DNA of 64,000 nucleotides, from contig OY755171.1 in the NCBI GenBank assembly GCA_963576735.1, positions 20,248,182 to 20,312,181 of the forward strand, in the 5' to 3' direction. The notes beneath the pieces were generated by a model, which ran no database searches, was not told the origin of the DNA, and saw only the letters and a list, made by a program, of their open reading frames with translations. Below are positions 36,019 through 44,908 of the stretch, piece after piece. The stretch's first letter is position 1. Each line of letters starts with the position of its first letter. Both the position numbers and the translations under genes were made by a program. Source of the DNA: Bedellia somnulentella. Taxonomy: Eukaryota; Arthropoda; Insecta; Lepidoptera; Bedelliidae.

Positions 36019-37468
36019 GAGATGAACAGGGTGAATTGGCGACGGATGAAAGTAGCATGAAACGGGTATGGAAGAATTATTTTGAGGGACTGTTTGAAAA
36101 AGTGGATGCATCCATTTCTTCGCCAATCGACAGTAATGTTGATTGGAACGAAGAGATGGGTGATTTCAGTGACAGTGAGATTAGTATGGAAGAAATAATG
36201 AAAGCAATGAAAAGTATGAAAGTAGGGAAGGCGGCAGGGTATGATAGGATTACTATCGAAATGCTGAGGGCTGGTAAAGGGTTGGTGGCTTCTTGGTTGT
36301 ACTTCCTTTTTCAAAAATGCTGGTCGAGTGGCAAAGTTCCACGAGACTGGTGCAAGGCGGTGATTGTGCCTCTATATAAAAGAAAAGGGTCACACCAAGA
36401 GGCTAAAAACTACCGCGGCATCAGCTTACTCAGCATTGTTGGTAAATTGTATGCTAAGGTACGGATTGAAAGAGTGATGAATGAAACTGATGAGAAAATA
36501 TGGGATGTGCAAGCGGGATTTAGGAAAGGAATGGGATGTATGGATCAAATCTTCTCTCTAAGGAGCATCACTGAAAAGTTCTTAGCTAAGAACCAAAAGG
36601 TGTATTGCTCCTTCATTGATTTAGAGAAGGCGTATGATAGGGTAGTAAGAAAGTGTTTATGGGAGGTGTTATCCAAGTTCGGTTTGGGGAGTCAACTTAT
36701 ACGTGCATTGGTATCACTCTATGAGGATTCTAGTGCATGTGTAAGAGTAAACGGGGAAAACACTGACTGGTTCGGAATCTCTAGGGGTGTCCGACAGGGA
36801 TGTGTAGCTTCTCCGTGGCTCTTCAATTTGTTCATGGATGACTGTTTGACAGAGTTGCGTGAAAGTGATTATGGACTAAGAATGGGTGGATTCATCATTA
36901 AATGCCTCTTGTATGCTGACGATCAAGTGATACTTGCATCATCGGCAGAAGAGTTGCAAGAGATGATGAATATTGCATGTGAGTCTTTTGTAAGAAAGGG
37001 AATGAGGGTGAATGTGGATAAGACCAAAACGATGGTTTTTGAGAGACAGGAAGATGTGACAGAATGCGTGATTGCGATTGATGGTAAGGATGTGGAACAG
37101 GTGAAGAAGTTTGTATATCTGGGAAGTTTGTTTACAAGGGATGGAAAATGTGATGAAGACATTGAAAGAAGAGTGAAAAAGGGTAATGCGGTAAATGGAG
37201 CAATGAATAGCCTAATGATCAGTCAATCGGTGTCTGAAAAGGCCCGAATGGCTGTGCATGATGCTGTTCTTGTTCCTACGCTTATGTATGGAGCGAATGT
37301 TGGGTGTGGCAGAAGAAGCATGAGAGCAGAGTGAATGCAGTAGAGATGAGGTCCCTCAGAAAAATTTGTAATGTTAGATTGTGTGACCGAGTGAGAAATA
37401 GTGTTATTCGTGAAAAGTGTGGTGTGAAAGATGATATTGTAAGAAAGATAGAAAAAGTAATGTTGAGA
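36019..37468 (+). pseudogene. LINE-R reverse transcriptase, 5' part
   Basis: This frame encodes the reverse transcriptase of a non-LTR retrotransposon. Visible blocks, counting from the TTG at 36036, are NYRGISLLSIVGKLYAKV; the motif A block FIDLEKAYDRV with catalytic Asp at about residue 195; RGVRQGCVASPWLFNLFMDD; and the YADD box at about 295-296. The connection domain follows (FVYLGSLFTRDGKCDEDIE). Near 37292 a single base is missing relative to the 7.4-kb copy, which shifts the frame. The original frame resumes (WQKKHESRVNAVEMRSLRK) until the CR1-like insertion at 37469. With the N-terminus truncated and a frameshift present, it is not functional. Confidence 0.88.
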
Positions 37469-38039
37469 ACCAAACCAAAACCAAACCCTACCGTCGGTTT
37501 GAAAAGATGTTCTCTAAAGTCTCTGTTTCAAATATTCTTAAAAAACTTGTTACCTATTGAAAAGTGTTGTATTTTTAAGTTAAAACTGTTCGTGTATATC
37601 GATTTATCGGTCAATCAGTGTTTTTGTGCTATATCAACCCCGGCAAAAAGCTGAATAAATGTGGTGCAGTGGATTGTGAAAAAAGTTGATATTACCACTT
37701 AATAGTATTACCTCTTTAGTACAAGGACTTCTTACGTCAAAGTGAAATAGTTTTTATGTGAATTTAGTTAAAAATTTACGATATAAAACAAATCATTCTT
37801 AAAATATGTGATTATAGGTTATAAATAAGTGACGGTTATCTTTTGAAGAACTAATATTTTGGCTACTCGCTGCTAGATGTCACTAGTACAACATCGAAAG
37901 TATTTACATGTACATTTTAAGATGGTGTGTTTCTAAATTAAGTTGAAACTGCTACTAACCATTAGAGGTCACTCCGCTCAACAATTTAAAAGGATTAATT
38001 TGGATAACATTTCTAGAGTTTCATGATTCACTTGTTACA

Positions 38040-39614
38040 ATGAGCTCAGAAAACGACTTGTTTTGTTTTAAATGTAGAAAGGAAACTAAAAGAAATAATT
38101 GTATAAGGTGTTTTGAATGCAAAAAATACTTTGATTTAGATTGTGGGAACATATCCGTTAAACGATTTTGTTTGATGACGAAAGAGCATAAAACCAACTG
38201 GAAATGTGACGACTGTATTGAATCGAGGAAAAAATACCACCATATAAACGAAATTTATAACAATCCCGTTCCAACTACAAGTACTGAGGATGTAAGAGTA
38301 AAGACAAAATTTCAAGAAAACATTACTAATGCTGAGGCGACATGTACATCATTAAATTCAAGCCTTTCGGACAATCTGATGTATAATTCCGTGGAAATAT
38401 TAGATTTATCCACGAAAAGCCTGCCAGAGAATACTTCTGCGAACCTTTCAGTACTAAACGAATTGCAGCAAAACGTTGTTGAATATCAAAAAGAATTAAA
38501 CATAGCCCAAAAAGTAATTTCAACCCTTAATTATGAAATATCACAACTTAAAGAAGAATTGAATCAAAAGAATAAAACTATAACTCTTCTGAAAAAAACA
38601 TCCGACATTTCAACAATACATTTGTCTAGTGAAAATAAATCAGCGACCCCAGTATTAAACACCAACTTAAGACCTAGTATGGAAACCCCTAAATGTTCGC
38701 CAATTATTGGTGAAAACTCAAAATTCCAATTTAATAAGACTCCTGCACATATTAAAAAAACCACAAGGCTAGCGTCAAGAAAATTACATATCAATAATTC
38801 AGTAGTAGAGACAAACCAACAAAAGAACACATTGAAAGATAATAAAACACCACAAAACTCGATTAAACGGAAGGATATTAATGGAAGAAAACCGAAAATC
38901 CATATAATTGGTGATCAATTGATAAAAGGATTAGCCAGCGCATTGATATACTCAAGAAGAAGTACATGGAATGATGTATATTCGGTGATATCGACAACGA
39001 AACCAAATGCAACGGCGTCAACTATTTTATCAGACATTTATAAACTCAACCGTGTACTAAAGAAAGAAGATATTGTTGTAATTGGTGTGGGATCAAATGA
39101 GAAAGACCTGAACATTTTGTTGACTACTCTAACAAGTGCCATAAGTTGTTTAAAAAATAATAAAGTGTTTGTAATCAGTGTATCTTCAAATAAATATATA
39201 GCGCCTAAAACAATAAACAGTTACATACTATCACATATCAAAGAATATAAGAATTGTAAGTTTATTGATGTTAGTAATTTAAACCGACAGAACTACATAT
39301 ATGGAGGAAAAAATAACATATTAAAAAATACATTGTTTAAATTAAATATAGAAATAGATTATATAAATTATCAAAAATCATATTTATGTAATATAAATAA
39401 AATAATAAAGGAGCAAACTTCAACATCAAAATGTAAAACATACAAGAAAGGCACTATACCGTTTTACTTTCCTCCAAAAAATAGGAACAGTGTTAAAGTT
39501 AATGATATATGTGATATTGTTAAATTTAAGAAAGGCACAATTCCTTATTATTTTAAGGTATCAAACAAAAGTAAGCAAGAACCAACTACTTTTTTAGAGA
39601 AGAATATCGGGTAA
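38040..39614 (+). CDS. CR1-like LINE ORF1 protein (PHD-like finger, coiled coil, SGNH-like domain)
   Basis: The protein has 524 residues. Residues 9-59 carry a PHD-type pattern: C9-x2-C12, C21-x2-C24, C35 and C56-x2-C59. The position where a zinc-binding His is usual holds Asp (FDLDC). About 139-186 looks like a coiled coil (LNELQQNVVEYQKELNIAQ and onward). A basic, Asn/Lys-rich linker follows. From about 285 an SGNH-hydrolase-like fold is suggested by KIHIIGDQLIKGL and GVGSNEKD, but the nucleophile Ser of the GDS block is Gln293. The C-terminus repeats a KKGTIP(F/Y)YF motif twice. Such ORF1 proteins bind element RNA and support retrotransposition. The start is the first ATG of the frame, with a good context (ACAATGA). 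Confidence 0.85.
   Translation: MSSENDLFCFKCRKETKRNNCIRCFECKKYFDLDCGNISVKRFCLMTKEHKTNWKCDDCIESRKKYHHINEIYNNPVPTTSTEDVRVKTKFQENITNAEATCTSLNSSLSDNLMYNSVEILDLSTKSLPENTSANLSVLNELQQNVVEYQKELNIAQKVISTLNYEISQLKEELNQKNKTITLLKKTSDISTIHLSSENKSATPVLNTNLRPSMETPKCSPIIGENSKFQFNKTPAHIKKTTRLASRKLHINNSVVETNQQKNTLKDNKTPQNSIKRKDINGRKPKIHIIGDQLIKGLASALIYSRRSTWNDVYSVISTTKPNATASTILSDIYKLNRVLKKEDIVVIGVGSNEKDLNILLTTLTSAISCLKNNKVFVISVSSNKYIAPKTINSYILSHIKEYKNCKFIDVSNLNRQNYIYGGKNNILKNTLFKLNIEIDYINYQKSYLCNINKIIKEQTSTSKCKTYKKGTIPFYFPPKNRNSVKVNDICDIVKFKKGTIPYYFKVSNKSKQEPTTFLEKNIG
39590..39596 (+). promoter_or_regulatory. Candidate -1 frameshift heptamer (T TTT TTA)
   Basis: The heptamer is in register with ORF1: codons TTT (39591-39593) and TTA (39594-39596) preceded by T. 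A -1 slip leads directly into the open ORF2 frame six codons before the ORF1 stop. No strong stem-loop is evident within the usual 5-9 bases downstream; a weak CTCCA/TGGAG hairpin lies about 50 bases away. Confidence 0.4.
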
Positions 39615-42481
39615 GTGACTTTAAAGATACTCATACTTTAGTAATACTCCATCAAAATGTTGGAGGTTTTTTGTCAAAGAAAGATTTATTCGAAATTACT
39701 TTAACAGATTTGAATGTGGAGGTGGATGTTATTTGCCTGTCTGAGACATTTATAAAAAAAGGTAATGAGACGTTGATGCAGTTAAAAAATTACACATGCG
39801 TTGCATCTTTTTGTCGAAATAAAAATAGAGGGGGCGTTAGTATTTTGATATCTAAACAAATAAAAACAAAATTGATCTCTGCTGTTAGAGACTTAAGTGA
39901 AGAATTTGTTTTTGAATGTTGTGGCGTAGAGCTACCTGATTATAACTGTATTATTATTTGTGTATACAGAACTCCTGCATCAGATATATCCCATTTTTTT
40001 AATAAATTTGAATTACTTTTATATAGGATTCGTCTTTTAATAAATAAAAAGAAAATTATAATTACCGTTGATTTAAACATCGACACATTAAAGTTAACTA
40101 AATGGTCGACAGAACTTAAAAATGTAACACAACGCTATAATTTAATTATTCATACAAAAACGCCGACGCGTCGTAACGCTTGCATAGATCATCTAATAAG
40201 TAACATTACGAATGCAATTCCTAAAATTGCAGAGCTAGGAATTTCCGATCACGAAACTGCCCAAATACTAAGTATACCTATTTTACATAAACCTAAAATG
40301 TTACAATGCTGGTACATTTCAAAAAGGGACTATGATAAGGATAATTTAAGAAAATTTAATGAATGTTTAGAAAATCTACCCTGGAAGGACATCTATCATG
40401 AAAGCAATATTGAATATGCATTTAAACAATTTCATGACACTTTATTACTTTTCTACAATCTTTGTTTTCCTGTGATAAAAATTAAAGTAAATAACAAAAA
40501 CAGTAAACGGTCTCATTGGATAACTAAAGGAATAAAAAGATCATGTCATACAAAAAGGAATCTTAGATTAAAATATTATAAACAAAATACTTATGAAAAC
40601 AAAGTAAAATTTAAAAGATATAATAGCTTACTTAGATCCTGCATAAATAAATTACAGAAGCAGACAAACTTAAAGTACATTGAAAATTCAAGTAACAAAT
40701 GTAGAGCCGCTTGGAATTTAATACAGAACAAACATACTTGTTCTTCGCCTCGTAAAGGAATTGAACAATTAAACTTAGGCGGTAGAGTAACGAGTGACCC
40801 AAACGAAATAGCCTCTGCATTTAACACCTACTTCATATCTTCTAGATCTCAAAATGCCAGCAACATTAATTACAGAGCGGCTACACAACATATTAAGGTC
40901 CAATTAACTAGTATTTTTCTTACACCCTGTGATCAATCGGAAATACTAAAGTCCATATTACTTTTAAAAAATACGAACTCGACTGGCTACGATGAGTTTA
41001 GTACAAAGATATTTAAATCTAGTGCACAACACCTGACGCTAGTATTGGAAAAATTAGTTAATAAATGTTTCGAACAAGGTATTTTCCCAAGTTGCCTAAA
41101 AGTTTCTGTGATTAAACCATTATTTAAAAAAGATGATCCTGAAGACATAAGTAAATATCGCCCAATAACATTAATTTCGGTTCTATCTAAATTAATAGAA
41201 AAGCTGATTTATAGTAGGATAACACAGTATTTTAACAAATATAATGTGATAAGAAAAGAACAACATGGGTTTCAAAAGGGAAAGTCCACAACATCTGCTT
41301 GTGTCGAATTAGTTAGCACGGTATGTGAAAATGTTGACAAAAAAATCCCTACAGTTGGTCTTCTTTTTGACATGAAAAAAGCGTTTGAAAATGTAGAGAA
41401 ATCTATATTATTATTAAAATGTGAAAAGTATGGTATAAGAGGACCAGCGCTTAATTTAATAGACACGTATTTAGAAAACCGATATCAATATGTAGAAACG
41501 GAAAAATTAAATCAAGCGTCTGAAATTACGCAATATAAATCAAATTTAGAGCATAATCCAGTGGGAATTCCTCAAGGTAGTGTCTTAGGGCCCCTATTGT
41601 TTTTAATATACATTAATGACCTCCCAAACGCGACAAGGCATTCATGCACAATATTTGCTGACGATATTTCTATAGTTTTAAGATTAGATCCTGACATTCA
41701 ATTTGAACATGACATCAATGCAACACTTGACTCGATAATACAATGGATGCGATATAATAATTTAACTTGTAATTTAGACAAAACCTGCTTCATACCCTTT
41801 TATAATAGAGTTAATTATTTACCAAATCTCAAAATTGAATATGAGGGGCAACAAATTCGTGAAACGAATGTAGTGACTTTTTTAGGTATTAATATAGATT
41901 CGCAATTAACATGGAAACCACAAATAGAACATGTTTTTAATAAAATTAACAGATTTGTATATGTATTATATAACTTAGCTGTGTCTGTAAATCGCCAAAC
42001 AGCATTAGTTGCATACCATGGTTACGTTGCAGCGGCCCTGAGGTACGGAATAATCGTGTGGGGTAATTCTGTTCACATACCCAAACTATTTGTTTTACAA
42101 AAGCGATGCATACGTGCTATTTGTGGTATAGACCCACAAGAGTCATGTAGACCTTATTTTAAAGAATTAAAACTAATGACATTAACTTCCATATATATAT
42201 ATGAATCATGTTTATATGTACGACAAAATATTTCAAGTTTTAAAGCCATGTATCAGGAGGGAAGTAGACTACGGCAGAAATATCCGCACAATATTGAAGT
42301 GCCATTTTCACATTCAAGTTTGGGAAATAAATGTTGTCGAGTGATGCTCACTAAAATTTTTAATAACATCCCAGATGACTTGAAGAGCTGTCAATTAAAT
42401 CGCTTAAAGTATAAACTAAAAGAGTGGTTGGTTCAAGGCTGCTTTTATGATATGAAGGAATTTTTTAATAGTGTTGTGTAA
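39596..42481 (+). CDS. CR1-like LINE ORF2: endonuclease and reverse transcriptase
   Basis: The frame opens at 39575, overlapping ORF1 in the -1 frame, and runs to the stop at 42481. No ATG precedes the endonuclease block HQNVGGFLSKKD (39650 on); the first in-frame ATG lies inside the domain. Counting from the TTG at 39671: endonuclease residues E25 (CLSETF), D134/N136 (VDLNID, where GDFNID is more usual), THTKTPTR-like block and S-D193-H194; RT motif A D567 (FDMKKAF), IPQGSVLGPLLFLIYINDL, and FADD with D664-D665; then a jockey/CR1-type C-terminal region (YGIIVWGNS). No RNase H domain is seen. Expression could use -1 frameshifting at 39590-39596 or reinitiation after ORF1. The start chosen is the first codon after the slip. 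Confidence 0.87.
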   Translation, partial: REEYRVSDFKDTHTLVILHQNVGGFLSKKDLFEITLTDLNVEVDVICLSETFIKKGNETLMQLKNYTCVASFCRNKNRGGVSILISKQIKTKLISAVRDLSEEFVFECCGVELPDYNCIIICVYRTPASDISHFFNKFELLLYRIRLLINKKKIIITVDLNIDTLKLTKWSTELKNVTQRYNLIIHTKTPTRRNACIDHLISNITNAIPKIAELGISDHETAQILSIPILHKPKMLQCWYISKRDYDKDNLRKFNECLENLPWKDIYHESNIEYAFKQFHDTLLLFYNLCFPVIKIKVNNKNSKRSHWITKGIKRSCHTKRNLRLKYYKQNTYENKVKFKRYNSLLRSCINKLQKQTNLKYIENSSNKCRAAWNLIQNKHTCSSPRKGIEQLNLGGRVTSDPNEIASAFNTYFISSRSQNASNINYRAATQHIKVQLTSIFLTPCDQSEILKSILLLKNTNSTGYDEFSTKIFKSSAQHLTLVLEKLVNKCFEQGIFPSCLKVSVIKPLFKKDDPEDISKYRPITLISVLSKLIEKLIYSRITQYFNKYNVIRKEQHGFQKGKSTTSACVELVSTVCENVDKKIPTVGLLFDMKKAFENVEKSILLLKCEKYGIRGPALNLIDTYLENRYQYVETEKLNQASEITQYKSNLEHNPVGIPQGSVLGPLLFLIYINDLPNATRHSCTIFADDISIVLRLDPDIQFEHDINATLDSIIQWMRYNNLTCNLDKTCFIPFYNRVNYLPNLKIEYEGQQIRETNVVTFLGINIDSQLTWKPQIEHVFNKINRFVYVLYNLAVSVNRQTALVAYHGYVAAALRYGIIVWGNSVHIPKLFVLQKRCIRAICGIDPQESCRPYFKELKLMTLTSIYIYESCLYVRQNISSFKAMYQEGSRLRQKYPHNIEVPFSHSSLGNKCCRVMLTKIFNNIPDDLKSCQLNRLKYKLKEWLVQGCFYDMKEFFNSVV

Positions 42482-42699
42482 TCATTAATGAACGATATTT
42501 TGATATTAATATGATATTAAATTATTAATTATACATTAGGTAATAAATTTTCAAATTATATAATTTTTTTAATTATGTTATGAATTTGCATGCCTGCAAA
42601 GGTTAGACATGTGAAACTAAAATTATTTAATTGTGTTGTGTCATCAAATGTACCGTGTCTAAATAGCAAATAAAATGAATTTGAAATTTGAATTTGAGA

Positions 42700-42975
42700 T
42701 GGTTTGGGCACATAGAGAGGATGGATGATAGAAAATTGGTAAAAGGGATCTATAGAGCTAGTGTGGATGGTAATGTTAGTAGAGGACGACCACGGAGAAC
42801 ACACTTGGACCAAATTGAGAGTGTGCTCAAAAAGGCTGGCGTCCGAAGTATGAAGAATAAAAGAGCATGTATGAAAAGATTGATGGATGTAAACGAAGCT
42901 AGAGAGGTTTGTCAGGATCGTACGAAGTGGCGATCGATAGTCTCTGCCTACCCCAATGGGAATTAATGGCGTGAG

Positions 42976-43006
<31 letters not shown>
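42700..43006 (+). pseudogene. LINE-R C-terminus and 3' tail
   Basis: This is the continuation of the split LINE-R after the CR1-like insert. It encodes RWFGHIERMDDRKLVKGIYR, then GRPRRTHLDQIESVLKKAG, then the conserved C-terminal block ending in QDRTKWRSIVSAYPNGN and a stop. The stop is followed at once by GGCGTGAGTATATG and the (TATG)n tail, so there is almost no 3' UTR. The same C-terminal block recurs as fragments throughout the window. Confidence 0.88.
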
Positions 43007-43007
<1 letters not shown>

Positions 43008-43020
43008 CATCTCCAAATAA

Positions 43021-43821
43021 TCACTTAAAAAACCTTAAGTTGTCTCTTACGATACCCGTGGGGAAAATGGGTTACACAGCTACAAATGTTAGCGACTGGC
43101 TTAGATATTAGTTACGCAACTAAGGGTTGTGAACGTTGCAAATAAAAATTGTTAGCTTCGTACATTTCACAAGCTTTATAATTTAAACATTAAAAAAGGT
43201 GTCGTATAAATATTATTTTGACACATTCCCTGATGAACAAACTGAAACAAAAATGAGCACTGACATTTACAAATAAAATTATCCCTACAAATGCCCTTCA
43301 CTCGTCAACCCAATTAAAAAGGTTAAAATCACCACAGAGCCTTTGGTTTACACGTCAGCACGTGTAAAAATTTGTAAAATAAAAGTTAACAGGGTCGCCC
43401 TGAAAGAACACCTTTAATTTAGCACGCCGCATTCTATTTACGTTACAAATTTAATCGCGAGCCACCCCTGTCAGTTTAAGAATGCTGGGGTCGTTCACCT
43501 CGGATATTTGGGCCGTTTTTGTCTAAAATATTTGAATGGCTGAAAGTAGGGCGAAGGGTATCTTTCGTAGGTCGCTCGAGTTTATTGGATATAAACGCTT
43601 TCTACTTACTTTCTCATCTGGAATATGACCGATTTTATACGTTGGTCGTTTGTTTCAATAGATAATTAGTAATGAAATTATTTTTGATAATTTACGAAAA
43701 GCATAAAGTTTGATTGAATTGACAAAGTCAGCATTTTTCAGCATCATCCAGCTAAGCAACTTCAAGCGTTTCCAATACAACCTCAACATACAAACTTTAG
43801 CTATATATATAAAGTACGTAA
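43021..43821. other. Mostly featureless (intron 1)
   Basis: A degraded minus-strand SINE-A piece at about 43021-43080. The rest is unassigned. Confidence 0.45.
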
Positions 43822-43955
43822 AACTGTGTAGTGTTGTGTTAGAATACATTAATATTTTTTTTTCCACATCATGTAACATCCTTTGTTTTACAATATTTTC
43901 CCCACTTAACTTACAGGATAGGCTGAAGTTTTACTTCTGAACGTCTGTAGTTTAT
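43822..43955 (+). mobile_element. SINE-A, degenerate
   Basis: GTGTAGTGTTGTGTTAGAAT and TTTCCCCACTTAACTT blocks with a large internal loss. Confidence 0.5.
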
Positions 43956-44269
43956 GTATTTACATAGTACTTTTTTTGCAAATATTATTAAACATATATT
44001 TAAGTGTTTTAAACAAAATAAAGACAACAATGAGTTCTTGATAAACAATACATTTAGTTTAATAACATAGAAAATGATAGAAATCCAAACTATATTTTAA
44101 AAGTTTTGCGGAAAAAATGAGTTTTAAACCTTTATAAAACAAGCACATAATGTATTTTTTTATTTACATTTAAAAAAACAAACAGGATTTCAAATATATT
44201 TGGAATGTAGAATTGTGCTTGTCCGCGGAATGTCTACGAGTATATGTTTACACTAGAATAGAATAGACC

Positions 44270-44510
44270 CGTGTAGTGTCGGCTTAGATTAGCACTACCC
44301 CGTTTTTACCGATAGGTGTACGTAAGAGGCGACTAACGGTATTGGGGCTTTTAAGGAATTTTTGGGCGATGCGGTTGGAGACCCTTTACTTTTACCATCT
44401 TTTCCCCACTCACATTTCCAAAACTGGCTGAGGAATTTCTAATTCCTTAGCTCTGGCTACCCCTTCTAGGGATTTATAGCCGTGAGTATATGTTATGTTA
44501 TGTTATGTAG
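44270..44510 (+). mobile_element. SINE-A with a SINE-B-like (TTATG)n tail
   Basis: Full length up to GCCGTGAGTATATG, then (TTATG)n, as in SINE-B, instead of (TATG)n. It lies 130 bases from exon 1 of the otopetrin gene. Confidence 0.85.
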
Positions 44511-44639
44511 AATACAAAAAACTTATTAAGTCCATACTTTCCAGCTTTAAAATAAAATGTATTCAAAACTCGAAGCAATTTAACATATGCAAATTATTGA
44601 AATACTGCAAAGTATAAAATAAAAAAAAACAATATTTAC

Positions 44640-44704
44640 CATTCATCCTTATTTAATTCGGGAATATCTACCACACTAACAGAATCCGTTTCGATAATCT
44701 TCAT
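44640..44704 (-). CDS. Otop: Otopetrin-like, exon 1 (start codon exon)
   Basis: The ATG at 44704-44702 has A at -3 and opens MKIIETDSVSVVDIPELNKD, then a donor G|GTAAAT follows base 44640. The exon ends in phase 2, and exon 2 begins with exactly the one base needed to complete a Cys codon. This stretch lies between repeats and is not itself repetitive. The Asp/Glu-rich peptide is not diagnostic, so this exon rests on phase, Kozak context and position. If it is wrong, translation could start at the Met at 28415 in exon 2. Confidence 0.5.
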
Positions 44705-44796
44705 CGTGAACCTTCAAACTATCACATTTACCAACATTTTCACAAGATAATTTCGCAAAACCGGGCACAAGAGTTGCGCGGGCGATCCTCGAATGG

Positions 44797-44802
44797 AACT
44801 GA
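44797..44802 (-). promoter_or_regulatory. Possible initiator (TCAGTT) for the otopetrin gene
   Basis: The minus strand shows TCAGTT, the arthropod initiator consensus, 96 bases before the ATG of exon 1, in a short GC-richer stretch (44750-44820). I see no convincing TATA box or downstream promoter element. This is one six-base match and is tentative. Confidence 0.25.
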
Positions 44803-44908
44803 ATTAAGCCCTATCCTGTTCAGACATGGGGGTCTTAAATCATATAACTCGATAGCACTTAAATGAATTGCTCTGGTATCAAACTACAGCTACCTACATT
44901 CAATATGC

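Larger units (their letters stand above)
37469..42693 (+). mobile_element. CR1-like LINE with two intact ORFs
   Basis: This 5.2-kb non-LTR element is inserted in LINE-R. The interrupted LINE-R sequence is directly continuous across it (...TGTTGAGA | ...TTGAGATGGTTTGGGC), leaving a 6-bp duplication TTGAGA at 37463-37468 and 42694-42699. It has a 5' UTR of about 570 bp, ORF1 with a PHD-like finger and an SGNH-like domain, ORF2 with endonuclease and reverse transcriptase, and an AT-rich 3' UTR ending in short ATTTGA-type repeats. PHD plus esterase-like ORF1 proteins are known from CR1-group elements. Both ORFs are open, so the copy is probably young. Confidence 0.88.
36019..43006 (+). mobile_element. 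LINE-R: 5'-truncated RTE-like LINE, split by a CR1-like LINE
   Basis: This copy is bounded by a perfect 14-bp target duplication, ACATCTCCAAATAA, at 36005-36018 and 43007-43020. It starts inside the coding region, so the endonuclease part is missing, and ends with a GGCGTGAGTATATG motif and (TATG)n. Without the CR1-like insert it is about 1.76 kb. It is the longest copy of the LINE whose 3' ends are scattered over the window. Clade assignment to RTE or its relatives rests on the microsatellite tail and the RT style, not on a phylogeny. Confidence 0.85.
2698..44802 (-). other. Otop: Otopetrin-like gene span (eight exons, 3' end missing)
   Basis: Eight minus-strand exons join into one open reading frame of about 399 codons. 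They are 44704-44640, 28443-28201, 22242-22084, 14765-14648, 12620-12512, 9003-8824, 3457-3297 and 2860-2698. Every intron starts with GT and ends with AG, and every junction phase fits. Otopetrins are twelve-helix proton-selective channels of the plasma membrane; in insects they serve acid sensing. The visible part carries a long Ser/Pro/Gly-rich cytoplasmic N-terminus and about five membrane segments. The remaining exons must lie left of base 1. Introns hold nearly all the transposons of the left two thirds of the window. Family assignment rests on remembered insect otopetrin motifs. The gene model is strong; the first exon is the least certain part. Confidence 0.85.
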
